A stretch of 64,000 nt of DNA from assembly GCF_002304005.1 (NCBI RefSeq), contig NZ_MRCQ01000017.1, forward strand, positions 36,590-100,589. Reading direction: 5' to 3'. This document shows, one piece after another, positions 32,268 to 41,308 of the stretch. The DNA is from Flavobacterium sp. ACN6 (lineage in GTDB: Bacteria > Bacteroidota > Bacteroidia > Flavobacteriales > Flavobacteriaceae). The notes under the pieces are model-generated. The model made no database searches. It was not told where the DNA came from and saw only the letters and a list, made by a program, of their open reading frames with translations. Within the stretch, counting starts at the first letter, position 1. Each line of letters opens with the position of its first letter. The translations under genes and the position numbers were made by a program.

Positions 32268-35200
32268 ATGTTGAAAAAATTACTGTTTTTGACGGTTTTG
32301 ATCTGGTTTTCTGCGCTTCAGGCTCAGGAAACTCAAACGCTGTACAGAACCAAAAAAATAGTAACATCCAAAGACACCATTCGACTGGAAAAAGTCAGCA
32401 TTAATTCGAGTTTTTTTCAAATTTTAAATACTAAAAACGAACCAATTGATTCGACTTTTTACAAAGTTGATTTTCAAAAAGGATTTTTACTTTTAAATGA
32501 AAATTTTCAATCGGCTTCAGATACCTTAATTGTCAATTACCTTAAGTATCCCGATTTTTTAACGAAAGAATACAGTCTTTACAAATCAGAAAAAATTGTA
32601 AGCGGCGACGTTGGAACCGATAAATTGTATCGAATAGACAACAATGCAAATGCAAAAAAAGTAACACCTTTTGACGGCTTAAATACTTCTGGAAGCATTA
32701 CGCGCGGCATTACCATTGGAAATAATCAAAGCACTGTTTTAAACTCTAATTTGGATTTACAGATTACGGGTAAAATTTCAGAAAAAGTCAGCTTGCGGGC
32801 TTCTCTTCAAGACAATAATATTCCGCTTCAAGATGGCGGTTATTCGCAAAAACTCGATCAGTTTGATAATATTTTTATGGAACTTTTCAGCGATGATTGG
32901 AATATTCGCGCCGGCGATGTCTTTTTAGAAAATCGGAAAACCCAGTTTTTAAGCTTCAATAAAAAAGTACAGGGAATTTCTGCCAGTTTTGATCTTGATA
33001 CTGAAAAAAGCAAAACCAATGTTTTCGCTTCGGTTGCATTTGTAAAAGGACAATATGCCAAGAGTACTTTTACAGGGCAGGAAGGAAATCAAGGTCCGTA
33101 TAAATTGAAAGGCCAAAACGGCGAATTATATGTTCTCGTGATTTCGGGTTCTGAGCGTGTTTATGTAAACGGTGTTTTATTAAAACGCGGTGAAAACAAC
33201 GATTATGTAATTGACTACAATGCGGGAGAAATTGTTTTTACTTCGCTTTTTACCATTACTTCAGAAATGAGGATTAATGTGGAATACCAATATTCGGAAC
33301 GCAATTATAACCGACTTGTAACGTATGCCGGCGCTACACACGAAAATAAAAATTGGAGTTTTGGCGGTTACATTTATTCGGAAAACGATTTAAAAAATCA
33401 GCCTTTACAGCAAAATCTTTCTACAGACCAAGTTCAGATTTTAAGTGAAGCCGGCGATGATATTAATTTAATGAAAGCGCCTTCTGCCTACGAAGACGCT
33501 TATGCAGACAACAAAATTTTGTATAAAAAAACGTTTGTAAATTCGGTTGAAGTTTATGAATATTCTAATAATCCAGCTGATGTTTTATATAATGTACGGT
33601 TTAGCCTTGTGGGCGCCAATGCTGGAAGTTACATCATTCAAAACAACAATTCCGTCGAACGTATTTACCAATATGTGGAACCGATTAATGGGATTCTGCA
33701 GGGAAATTATGAACCAATTGTACAGCTTGTCGCACCAATTAAACTTCAGGTTGCTACATTCTTAGGAAAATACAATCCGAATGAAAAAACTTTGGTTGAT
33801 TTTGAATTGGCTGTGAGCAACAACGATCAAAACTTATTTTCTGGAGTTGACGATGGCAATAATGAAGGTGTGGCTTTTAAAACTAATCTTAAAAAACGTC
33901 TTTTTTCTCGAAGCTGGAATCTGGATGTTTTTGGAAATTATCAATATGTACAGCAAAATTTCAAATCGGTTGAACGTTTATATAATATAGAATTTAACCG
34001 CGACTGGAATTTAACGGGAACACTTTTGGGTAATCAAAGTCTTTTGGTTACAGGTTTAAATTTTGATTTATATTCTAAAAAAGAAACGTCTAATATTGGA
34101 TTAATAACCTATCAATTTGAGAAATTAGATTTCAGTGAAAGTTATACGGGTGTGAGACATACTACAACTGCTCTTTTCAAAATAAAAAATTGGACAATTG
34201 AAAACAACGGAAGTTTCTTGAATTCTGATGCAACGGCTTCAACTTCCAAATTCATTCGAAACCAAACCAGAACCAAATATCACTTTGGAAAAAACTGGGT
34301 TGGAGGAACGATGCAGTTAGAAGACAATCAGGAAAAAGATAAAATTACCGATCAGTTTTCGGCTTTAAGCCAAAGATTCTCCGAATATGGCGTATTTACC
34401 GGGCGCGGCGACAGTACCAAAGTTTTTGTTGAAGTTGGTTTTTTACAACGACGAAACGACAGTTTGCAAAACGGATTATTGCAGCACGTAAATAATTCGC
34501 AGACGTATTATTTAAAATCGAAATTGATTCAAAATAAAAAAACAGACTTAGCGGTTTATGCAAGTTACCGAAATTTAGATTTCACAGATAACACTAGAAA
34601 AAATGAACCTTCTTTAAATTCGAGAGTACTATATAACGATCGTTTTTTTAACCAATTAATGCAGATTGGAACGGCTTACGAAACCAGTTCTGGAACCATT
34701 GCACAACAGGAATTTACCTATGTAGAAGTTCCAACAGGGCAAGGTGTTTACACTTGGAATGATTATAATGGAAACGGAATTCAGGAATTGCAGGAATTTG
34801 AAATTGCTGTTTTTCAGGATCAGGCGAAATATGTTCGAATCTTTTTACCGAATCAGATTTATATTAAAACCAATCAAAATAAGTTTTCGCAGTCTTTAAC
34901 ATTGAATCCGCTGCAATGGCAGAACGAAAAGAGTTTTAAAAAGCTTTTATCTTATTTTTACAATCAGACTTCCTTTATATTGGATCGAAAAGTGAGAAGC
35001 GAAGGCGAAAAACTAGAACTTAATCCGTTTGATTCTTCAGAAGAAAACATTTTAGGATTGAATTCGAGTTTTAGAAACAGTTTATTTTACAACCGAGGCC
35101 GTCAAAAACATTCTGTTACCTATTCTTATCTGGTCAATAAAGGCAAAAGTTTACTTTCTATCGGCTCGCAGAATGTCCGGAATTATTCGCATCAAATTCA

Positions 35201-35702
35201 ATATACGCATTTGTACCAAAAAAGCTGGTTGTTTAATCTCTTTACCAAAACCGTAAAAACAGATTTAGTTTCTGAAGATTTTGACGAGAAAAATTATGAT
35301 ATTAAAGGCTGGCAGCTTGCGCCAAAGATTAGTTATTTGTTTTCTAAAAACACTAAATTGGATTTCTTTTATGAAATTCAAAACAAGAAAAACCAAATTG
35401 GAAATTTTGAAACTTTAGACCAAAATAGAATTGGAACTTCTTTTTCTTATGCGGGTGAAAAGAAAGTAACCGTAAATGGAGAATTTTCTTTTTATGAAAA
35501 CAAATTTAACGGAAATGAATTTTCATCTGTCGGTTTTCAGATGCTGGAAGGACTTCAAGCGGGATCCAATTTAGTTTGGAAACTGCTTCTACAAAAGAAC
35601 ATTACGTCATTTTTAGATATTAATTTAAACTATCAAGGCCGTAAAAGCGAAACCGGAAATACGATTCATACAGGAAATGTCCAGCTTCGCGCATATTTTT
35701 AA
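32268..35702 (+). CDS. Large outer-membrane beta-barrel protein of unknown function
   Basis: The 1144-residue protein starts with a signal peptide (KKLLFLTVLIWFSALQAQ) and is dominated by amphipathic strands to the C-terminus (VQLRAYF, an aromatic final residue as in barrel proteins). Residues about 265-340 contain GNQGPYKLKGQNGELYVLV, GSERVYVNGVLLKRG and DYVIDYNAGEIVFTS, a motif set I associate with large Bacteroidota envelope proteins. It is not SprA by length. TACTTTTG at 32237-32244 is a -7-like element upstream. It may be cotranscribed with the Ala/Lys-rich gene 63 nt downstream. Confidence 0.7.
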   Translation: MLKKLLFLTVLIWFSALQAQETQTLYRTKKIVTSKDTIRLEKVSINSSFFQILNTKNEPIDSTFYKVDFQKGFLLLNENFQSASDTLIVNYLKYPDFLTKEYSLYKSEKIVSGDVGTDKLYRIDNNANAKKVTPFDGLNTSGSITRGITIGNNQSTVLNSNLDLQITGKISEKVSLRASLQDNNIPLQDGGYSQKLDQFDNIFMELFSDDWNIRAGDVFLENRKTQFLSFNKKVQGISASFDLDTEKSKTNVFASVAFVKGQYAKSTFTGQEGNQGPYKLKGQNGELYVLVISGSERVYVNGVLLKRGENNDYVIDYNAGEIVFTSLFTITSEMRINVEYQYSERNYNRLVTYAGATHENKNWSFGGYIYSENDLKNQPLQQNLSTDQVQILSEAGDDINLMKAPSAYEDAYADNKILYKKTFVNSVEVYEYSNNPADVLYNVRFSLVGANAGSYIIQNNNSVERIYQYVEPINGILQGNYEPIVQLVAPIKLQVATFLGKYNPNEKTLVDFELAVSNNDQNLFSGVDDGNNEGVAFKTNLKKRLFSRSWNLDVFGNYQYVQQNFKSVERLYNIEFNRDWNLTGTLLGNQSLLVTGLNFDLYSKKETSNIGLITYQFEKLDFSESYTGVRHTTTALFKIKNWTIENNGSFLNSDATASTSKFIRNQTRTKYHFGKNWVGGTMQLEDNQEKDKITDQFSALSQRFSEYGVFTGRGDSTKVFVEVGFLQRRNDSLQNGLLQHVNNSQTYYLKSKLIQNKKTDLAVYASYRNLDFTDNTRKNEPSLNSRVLYNDRFFNQLMQIGTAYETSSGTIAQQEFTYVEVPTGQGVYTWNDYNGNGIQELQEFEIAVFQDQAKYVRIFLPNQIYIKTNQNKFSQSLTLNPLQWQNEKSFKKLLSYFYNQTSFILDRKVRSEGEKLELNPFDSSEENILGLNSSFRNSLFYNRGRQKHSVTYSYLVNKGKSLLSIGSQNVRNYSHQIQYTHLYQKSWLFNLFTKTVKTDLVSEDFDEKNYDIKGWQLAPKISYLFSKNTKLDFFYEIQNKKNQIGNFETLDQNRIGTSFSYAGEKKVTVNGEFSFYENKFNGNEFSSVGFQMLEGLQAGSNLVWKLLLQKNITSFLDINLNYQGRKSETGNTIHTGNVQLRAYF

Positions 35703-35765
35703 TGTGATGCGAAAAAGATGATAATAAATTGTTTAATTTTAATTGAAATTTAAACATATAACCCT

Positions 35766-36320
35766 ATGAAAAAATTAGTATTAATCTGTTTATTAGTTGT
35801 TTTCTCTTCTAATTTCTACGCTCAGGAAACAACCTCAAAAACTGCGAAAAGTAAAACAGAAGCTTCCACAAAAAAAGCAAAATCAACCGCAGACAAAGCT
35901 TCGGCTGATGCCAAAAAAGAAGCTGTAAAATCTAAAAAAGCAGTAGATGATGCAAAACAGGCTTCGGCAAAAGCCAAAAAAGAAGCTGCTGACAATGCAA
36001 AGAAAACGGCAGACAAAGAAGCTGCAAAAGCAAAAGCCGATGCCAAAAAAGCAACTACTGAATCTGACAAAGCTAAAAGTGCTGCAGACAAAGCTAAAGC
36101 TGATGCTAAAAAATCGACTTCAAAAGCTGATGCTGCTAAGAAAGATGCTGCAACTGCAAAAAAATCAGCGTCTAAAACTTTAAAGGAAACTAATGAAAAA
36201 GCTCCTGCGGTTCCGGATAAAGTTACTGGTGAATACAATGGCAAAAAAGTATATACTGGACCAAGAGGCGGTAAATACTATATTAATAAAAATGGAAATA
36301 AGACTTATATTCAGGACTAG
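35766..36320 (+). CDS. Secreted Ala/Lys-rich coiled-coil protein with C-terminal PBCV basic-adaptor-like domain
   Basis: The 184-residue protein has a signal peptide (KLVLICLLVVFSSNFYAQ). Residues about 25-145 are almost entirely Ala, Lys, Asp, Glu, Thr and Ser in repeats such as KAKADAKKA and KKEAADNAKKTADK, likely a long helix or coiled coil. The last 30 residues, NGKKVYTGPRGGKYYINKNG and NKTYIQD, fit the small 'PBCV-specific basic adaptor' domain known from chlorella-virus proteins. Function is unknown; the Lys-rich part could bind polyanions. A strong terminator follows. The opposite strand also has a long open frame caused by this composition. Confidence 0.75.
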   Translation: MKKLVLICLLVVFSSNFYAQETTSKTAKSKTEASTKKAKSTADKASADAKKEAVKSKKAVDDAKQASAKAKKEAADNAKKTADKEAAKAKADAKKATTESDKAKSAADKAKADAKKSTSKADAAKKDAATAKKSASKTLKETNEKAPAVPDKVTGEYNGKKVYTGPRGGKYYINKNGNKTYIQD

Positions 36321-36470
36321 GAGTCTGAGGAACTAAGGGTCTGAGGTGCTGAGGGACTAAGTTTTAACACAAGACTTTGAAGCCGAACTTATGTTCGGCT
36401 TTTTTATTTGAACCAATAAACCTTAGAGCCTTAGTTCCTTAGTCCCTCAGAACCTTAAATTAATCATTTA
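36318..36470. repeat. Inverted 'CTGAGGGACTAAGG' word repeats around a terminator
   Basis: GTCTGAGGAACTAAGGGTCT and GTGCTGAGGGACTAAG on the left mirror CCTTAGTTCCTTAGTCCCTC on the right, enclosing the terminator at 36381. Another intergenic word-repeat family. Confidence 0.5.
36381..36406 (+). terminator. Terminator after the Ala/Lys-rich gene
   Basis: AGCCGAAC and GTTCGGCT form a perfect 8-bp stem with a TTAT loop, followed by six T. Confidence 0.9.
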
Positions 36471-36533
36471 GTAATACCCTCGAAATAACAGCCAAAACAT
36501 ATTTCTTTATCTTCGTTTTTAAAATCATTAAAA

Positions 36534-37604
36534 ATGAGCATTGATTATTCTGCGAACAAAACTATTTTAGTCGCTCCATTAAATTGGGGACTTGGCCATG
36601 CAACTCGTTGTATTCCTATTATAAAAGCGCTTCAGGAGAATAATTATATTCCGATCATTGCCTCAGACGGAGTCGCGCTCGCTTTATTGCGAAAAGAATT
36701 TCCTTACATACAAACTCTAGAGCTGCCTTCTTATCATATTGAATATGCAAAGAATGGTAAAAACTTTAAATGGAAGCTGATTAAAAATCTTCCTAAAATG
36801 ATTACTGCTATTTTAGATGAGAAAAAGATGGTCAATAACTGGATTAAAAAACACGGTATTGACGGCATTATATCAGACAATAGATTGGGAGTTCTAAGCA
36901 GAAAAGTTCCTTCTGTTTTTATGACGCATCAATTAAATGTGATGACGGGAAATACTACTTGGTTTACAAGCAAATGTCATCAATATTTCATTAAAAAATA
37001 TACAGAATGCTGGGTTCCTGACACAAATGATGCAGTAAATCTTACCGGAGCTTTAGGTCATATTAAAAGCGATGAACTAAACTTAAAATATATTGGTCCG
37101 CTGAGCCGCATGAAAAAGAAGGATACGCCAAAAATATATGATCTTATGATAATACTGTCTGGACCTGAACCGCAGCGTACTTACTTGGACGAAAAACTGC
37201 AGAAAGAAGCAGCAAAGTATCCTGGTAAAGTAGTTTTTGTACAGGGAATTGTTCAAAAAGCACAAGAAAAATGGCAGGCAGGAAATGTTACGTATTACAA
37301 TTTCATGAATTCCAAACAGCTGGAACAAACTTTTAACGAAAGTGATTTTGTTCTTTGCCGTTCTGGTTACACTACTGTAATGGATTTGGCAAAATTGGGT
37401 AAAAAAGCTTTTTTTATTCCAACTCCCGGGCAATACGAACAAGAATATCTGGCGATAAAACTTCAGGAAGAGAGTTTAGTACCGTATGCAATGCAAGACG
37501 ACTTTACGATTGAAGATTTATCAAAAGTAAAGTCGTTTAAAGGATTGTCCCAATTTGAAAATACTATCGACTGGGATTCGTTATTTAAAGTTTTTGAAGA
37601 TTAA
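36534..37604 (+). CDS. Glycosyltransferase, GT-B fold (MurG/GT28-like)
   Basis: The 356-residue protein begins ILVAPLNWGLGHATRCIPII, the glycine-rich N-terminal signature of GT-B enzymes of the MurG/UDP-glucuronosyltransferase superfamily, and has a C-terminal donor-binding region (DFVLCRSGYTTVMDLAKLGK, FFIPTPGQYEQEYLA) near residue 275-310. Donor and acceptor are not known. It is cytosolic or membrane-associated, stands alone and is convergent with the porin gene, only 3 nt apart. Confidence 0.85.
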   Translation: MSIDYSANKTILVAPLNWGLGHATRCIPIIKALQENNYIPIIASDGVALALLRKEFPYIQTLELPSYHIEYAKNGKNFKWKLIKNLPKMITAILDEKKMVNNWIKKHGIDGIISDNRLGVLSRKVPSVFMTHQLNVMTGNTTWFTSKCHQYFIKKYTECWVPDTNDAVNLTGALGHIKSDELNLKYIGPLSRMKKKDTPKIYDLMIILSGPEPQRTYLDEKLQKEAAKYPGKVVFVQGIVQKAQEKWQAGNVTYYNFMNSKQLEQTFNESDFVLCRSGYTTVMDLAKLGKKAFFIPTPGQYEQEYLAIKLQEESLVPYAMQDDFTIEDLSKVKSFKGLSQFENTIDWDSLFKVFED

Positions 37605-37607
37605 CCT

Positions 37608-38918
37608 TTAGAAGTTAAACTGCGCTTGCAATCGCAATAAATTTCCTTGTTGTCTGTTTATTGGAAGCGCGCTGTCTTCAAAAGTTCTATCTGCAATTAC
37701 GTATTCTGCTGTAAGTTCAAAAGCTTTAAAAGGCTGCCATTCTACACCAATTTCATAATCTCTTACAACATAACTTCTGGCATCTTTCTCGTATTTTTTC
37801 CCTCCGTCATAATATTGAAATTTAGCGAAAGGGTAAATATGCTGTTTTTTGATGTCTAATTTATAATTGAACAGAACGTAACCTCCGTTTAGATCTGTCT
37901 CGTCTACAGTATTAGTTAACGTATTATAACGAGGTCCTGTTCCGATATTATATTCAGTCTGGATTCCAAATGGTCTTGGATATAAAACAAATGTTGCTCC
38001 TACCCTTTGGTCTTTTACATACTGCGGATCATTTACAATAACTCCTGATGAAATTTCTCCTGTAAATGCCCATTTTCCAGTGTAAGCCTGAATTCCCGGT
38101 TCGATAATCTGGCTTCCAATCACAAACGGATAAGTTACTCTTGCCACAACATTTAAATCTCTATTTCCGTCTAGTTTATTCGCAATTTGTCCGTTGTAAA
38201 CTCCAAAGGCAAATACTCCAAAATCTCCTGATCCTTTGTAACCATCTTTTACCAGCATGTCAAAACGCTCTCTAATCTCGGCTGGAGCCCAGTAAAAAAA
38301 TAATCCTAAATCACGTTCATTTAATATTGCACTATTCATAGCATCGTTACGGTCTAAAGCCAGACGCTGTGAACTTGACTGCATATTTTCGAAACCATAA
38401 GGTATTTTACTCTGCCCGACACGAACTCTATATTCCTTTTTCTTATCAAAAGAAAGATCAAAATACAAATCTCGAATTTGGACGAAATTCTGAATTCCAG
38501 TACTTGGCGAACTGGCAAAATCGGGCTGAAAGTAGAAAAACACATTTGGATGAACCTGTCCAGAAAAAACCAAACGCGCACGGCGAATAAAAAGGCCGTT
38601 GTTTGCTTTTGCATCTGGAGCGGTAGAAGTTGTTCCCCAAGATTTATCACACTGCTCGCACGAAACTTTGTCATTTGTAGAGAATAAACCATTGTATCTA
38701 ATTTGCGCATAGCCTCTTAAAGAGATTCTGTCGTACCAATGTTCTTCTCCGCTAACTCCAGATTTGGTATCTGGAAGTTTAGCTTTATTGATTGAATCTA
38801 AAATACGAATTACTTCGTTTTTTACATCCTGTTTATTTATTTCCTGTTTATTTATTTCTTGTGCATTTGCAGCGCAAGTAATCAGCAATAAGACGGCTAA
38901 TATTTTTCTTTTTATCAT
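37608..38918 (-). CDS. Phosphate-selective porin OprO/OprP family protein
   Basis: The start at 38918 gives a clean signal peptide (KRKILAVLLLITCAANAQ); an upstream in-frame start would add 11 charged residues before it. The 436-residue product is a barrel with the family pattern ISLRGYAQIRYNG, FIRRARLVFSGQVHPNVFFYFQPDFA (here FIRRARLVFSG), GQSKIPYGFENMQSS and a C-terminal Phe (LQAQFNF). OprO/OprP porins bring phosphate or polyphosphate through the outer membrane. It lies downstream of PhoB/PhoR-like genes and has three 11-nt-phased TAAC/TAAT repeats before its -7 element. Confidence 0.88.
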   Translation of the reverse strand: MIKRKILAVLLLITCAANAQEINKQEINKQDVKNEVIRILDSINKAKLPDTKSGVSGEEHWYDRISLRGYAQIRYNGLFSTNDKVSCEQCDKSWGTTSTAPDAKANNGLFIRRARLVFSGQVHPNVFFYFQPDFASSPSTGIQNFVQIRDLYFDLSFDKKKEYRVRVGQSKIPYGFENMQSSSQRLALDRNDAMNSAILNERDLGLFFYWAPAEIRERFDMLVKDGYKGSGDFGVFAFGVYNGQIANKLDGNRDLNVVARVTYPFVIGSQIIEPGIQAYTGKWAFTGEISSGVIVNDPQYVKDQRVGATFVLYPRPFGIQTEYNIGTGPRYNTLTNTVDETDLNGGYVLFNYKLDIKKQHIYPFAKFQYYDGGKKYEKDARSYVVRDYEIGVEWQPFKAFELTAEYVIADRTFEDSALPINRQQGNLLRLQAQFNF

Positions 38919-38948
38919 TAGTTCTTTAATTCCCTTAATTTCAGGATG

Positions 38949-38992
38949 CAAAGATGGAGTACCTATGTTAAGAAATCATTAACCAGATGTTA
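38949..38992 (-). promoter_or_regulatory. Candidate Pho box and -7 element of the porin gene
   Basis: On the minus strand TAACATCTGGT, TAATGATTTCT and TAACATAGGTA follow each other exactly 11 nt apart (starts 38992, 38981, 38970). The octamer CATCTTTG starts 14 nt after the last repeat start. No -33 TTG is present, as expected for an activator-dependent promoter. Confidence 0.65.
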
Positions 38993-39081
38993 CTATAATA
39001 AAAATTTAATGTTATGGACTAAATCCAAATGTTTATTTATCGTTAAAGACCTTTATTTTAAGGCTTTCAGCAAAAATGACC

Positions 39082-40167
39082 TTACGATTTTTTAACGTCA
39101 GATTTTGTGTTTTTGAATGCTTTTTCGAGCGTAAAAGAGAATTCTGAACCAATTCCGAACTCACTTTCTACATAAACTTTCTCTTTATGCGCTTCAATAA
39201 TATGCTTTACAATTGCTAAACCTAAACCAGAACCTCCTTCAGAACGCGTTCCGCTTTTGTCTACTCGGTAAAAACGTTCAAAAAGTCTTGGAATGTTTTG
39301 TTTTTCAACACCTTCTCCATTATCGCTAATACGAATTAAGACTTTTTTCTTGGTTAGGTTTACAACACCAACTTCAGTTAGTCCGCCTTCTTTTCCGTAT
39401 TTTATGGAGTTTACAATTAAGTTTTCTAAAACCTGCTGAATTCTGTCCTGATCGCCACGAATGATAACCGACTGTACATTTTTACTTTCAAAAGCCAATT
39501 TGATTTTCTTTTTATCGGCTTTCATTTCCAATAAATCAAAAACATTCTGGATCAGTTCCACAATATTAAAATCAGTCATATTCAAATCTAAATCTCCCGA
39601 TTCTAATTTGGTAATCATATCCAGATCTTCTACGATATAAATCAAACGCTCTACTCCTTTTTCGGCGCGTTTCAAATATTTTTTCCGAATATTCTTGTCA
39701 TCCATCGCCCCATCAAGCAAAGTTGATACATAACCTTGAACGGTAAATAATGGTGTTTTTAATTCGTGCGAAACATTTCCTAAAAACTCTCTGCGGTATT
39801 GCTCACGAATTTCCAGCATTTCGATTTCAAGTTTTTTATCTGTCGCAAACTTTTTCACTTCACGCGAAAGCGTTTCCATATCGGTATTAATGGGTTGATT
39901 AATCAGGGTTGTAGATTCTAATAATGAAACCTCATCGTAGATTTTTTTTACTCTTCGGTAAATAAAACGCTCTACGCGATATTGTAAAACCAAAAATGAG
40001 AATATATAGATCGCAATGATGAAAATTATTCCAAAAGCTATTTGATGTTTCAATTGGTTTTTATAAAATAATGACATCAAAATCAGTACAAAACCTGTAG
40101 AAAAAATGCTTATATACAATGCCGATTTTATAGCAAACTTGTATGTTTTTTTAAAATTAATTTTCAT
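39082..40167 (-). CDS. phoR: Sensor histidine kinase, PhoR-like
   Basis: The 361-residue kinase has two membrane helices (about 12-33 and 40-62) with almost no periplasmic loop, like PhoR proteins. The dimerisation domain shows FLGNVSHELKTPLFTVQGYV, with the phosphorylated His. The ATPase domain has NLIVNSIKYGKEGG, ISDNGEGV and GSGLGLAIVKHI. The regulator gene lies upstream by 222 nt and a phosphate-type porin lies downstream, which supports a role in phosphate sensing. The name is based on this context; sequence alone only shows an OmpR-family-type kinase. Confidence 0.88.
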   Translation of the reverse strand: MKINFKKTYKFAIKSALYISIFSTGFVLILMSLFYKNQLKHQIAFGIIFIIAIYIFSFLVLQYRVERFIYRRVKKIYDEVSLLESTTLINQPINTDMETLSREVKKFATDKKLEIEMLEIREQYRREFLGNVSHELKTPLFTVQGYVSTLLDGAMDDKNIRKKYLKRAEKGVERLIYIVEDLDMITKLESGDLDLNMTDFNIVELIQNVFDLLEMKADKKKIKLAFESKNVQSVIIRGDQDRIQQVLENLIVNSIKYGKEGGLTEVGVVNLTKKKVLIRISDNGEGVEKQNIPRLFERFYRVDKSGTRSEGGSGLGLAIVKHIIEAHKEKVYVESEFGIGSEFSFTLEKAFKNTKSDVKKS

Positions 40168-40208
40168 TGATATTATTTAAATAATAAATCATTAAAAGGT
40201 TGTTCTTC

Positions 40209-40372
40209 ACCATATAAGTGACATAAGTTCATTTAAACAAACTTACTTTTTATGAATTACAAAACAATGTAAAAAAGTAAATCTTTGTCAAAGTTCAGAA
40301 CTTTGACAAAGATAAATTAGATTTCAAAATATACACCTTATAATTAAATGAACTTATATCAATTATATGGTG
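40209..40372. repeat. Palindromic 'ATATAAGT' repeat, copy 3
   Basis: ACCATATAAGTGACATAAGT (from 40209) and ACTTATATCAATTATATGGT (to 40371) are near-perfect inverted arms about 28 nt long. The middle contains TTTGTCAAAGTTC and GAACTTTGACAAAG, an inner perfect stem. It fills the gap between the phoB-like and phoR-like genes, so the two may be partly uncoupled or linked by an mRNA hairpin. Confidence 0.6.
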
Positions 40373-40389
40373 CAATTTCAATAGAGTGT

Positions 40390-41073
40390 TTATACTTCAA
40401 ATTTATAACCCACACCTTTTATAGTTTTAAAAAGGTCTTCGCCTATTTTTTCACGCAGTTTTCTAATGTGAACATCAATTGTTCGTCCTCCAACTACCAC
40501 TTCGTTCCCCCAAACCTTATCTAGGATTTCGTCTCTTTTAAAAACTTTTCCAGGTTTTGAAGCCAGCAGATAAAATAATTCGAATTCTTTTCTTGGCAAA
40601 GCAATTTCTACATTGCCTTTAATGATTTTATATTCTTCGCGGTTAATTTCGATTCCGCCAACATTTAAAGTATCCGAAACAACTTCTTGTTCTTTTAACC
40701 TTCTTAACAAAGCCTTCACTTTAGATACCAATAATTTTGGTTTAATTGGCTTTGTAATATAATCATCAGCACCAGCATCAAAACCAGCTACTTGCGAATA
40801 ATCCTCACTTCTTGCGGTAAGGAAAGTTATGATAACATTATTTAATTCAGGAATTTTTCTAATATGCTCGCAAGCTTCCATTCCGTCCATTTCTGCCATC
40901 ATTACATCCATAATAATTAATTCAGGCAATTCTTTCTGAGCTTTAGCTATAGCATCTTTTCCGTTAGAAGCTGTAACAATCTGGTAGCCCTCTTGAGCAA
41001 GGTTATAGCCAACGATTTCTAAGATATCCGGTTCGTCGTCAACTAATAAAATCTTAGTTTGTGTTTTTTTCAT
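40390..41073 (-). CDS. phoB: Response regulator, OmpR/PhoB family
   Basis: The start at 41073 gives a 227-residue protein. The receiver domain (ILLVDDEPDILEIV; the phosphorylated Asp in LIIMDVMMAEMDG; ITKPIKPK with the conserved Lys) is followed by a winged-helix domain (PRKEFELFYLLASKPGKVFK, RTIDVHIRKLREKIG). It should be phosphorylated by the downstream kinase and bind direct repeats as a tandem dimer. The 11-nt-phased TAAC repeats found before the porin, TonB receptor and lipoprotein genes fit the spacing used by PhoB proteins. It is divergent from the TonB receptor gene. Confidence 0.9.
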   Translation of the reverse strand: MKKTQTKILLVDDEPDILEIVGYNLAQEGYQIVTASNGKDAIAKAQKELPELIIMDVMMAEMDGMEACEHIRKIPELNNVIITFLTARSEDYSQVAGFDAGADDYITKPIKPKLLVSKVKALLRRLKEQEVVSDTLNVGGIEINREEYKIIKGNVEIALPRKEFELFYLLASKPGKVFKRDEILDKVWGNEVVVGGRTIDVHIRKLREKIGEDLFKTIKGVGYKFEV

Positions 41074-41200
41074 AAATAGCAAAAATTGAGATTTTTACAT
41101 CAAATCTTTTTAATTATTTATCCGATGTTTTTTATTTCACAGGGTAAATATAGTAACAAAAGAACCTTTAAAAATTGGTGTTAACGGTAATTTAATCTGG

Positions 41201-41277
41201 TAACAATTTGATAATCTTTAGCACACAAAAACATAACAAGTTGGTAACATCGACTTCACGGTGCAGTTATTTCTTTG
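41201..41277 (+). promoter_or_regulatory. Candidate Pho box and -7 element of the TonB receptor gene
   Basis: TAACAATTTGA (41201), TAATCTTTAGC (41212), TAACAAGTTGG (41234) and TAACATCGACT (41245) are all in one 11-nt register; the 41223 position is degenerate. The octamer TTTCTTTG starts 25 nt after the last repeat start, that is 14 plus one 11-nt step. The same register is seen at the other two genes. Confidence 0.65.
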
Positions 41278-41308
41278 CACAAAAATAAATTAACACAACA
41301 CTGAACAA

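Noticed and set aside
35822..36244. 140-codon open frame antisense to the Ala/Lys-rich gene
   Set aside because: The Ala/Lys codon repeats give Phe/Leu/Ala/Ser codons on the other strand without stops; no signal or family.
37083..37442. 119-codon open frame antisense to the glycosyltransferase
   Set aside because: It lies opposite a well-supported gene and has no recognisable features.
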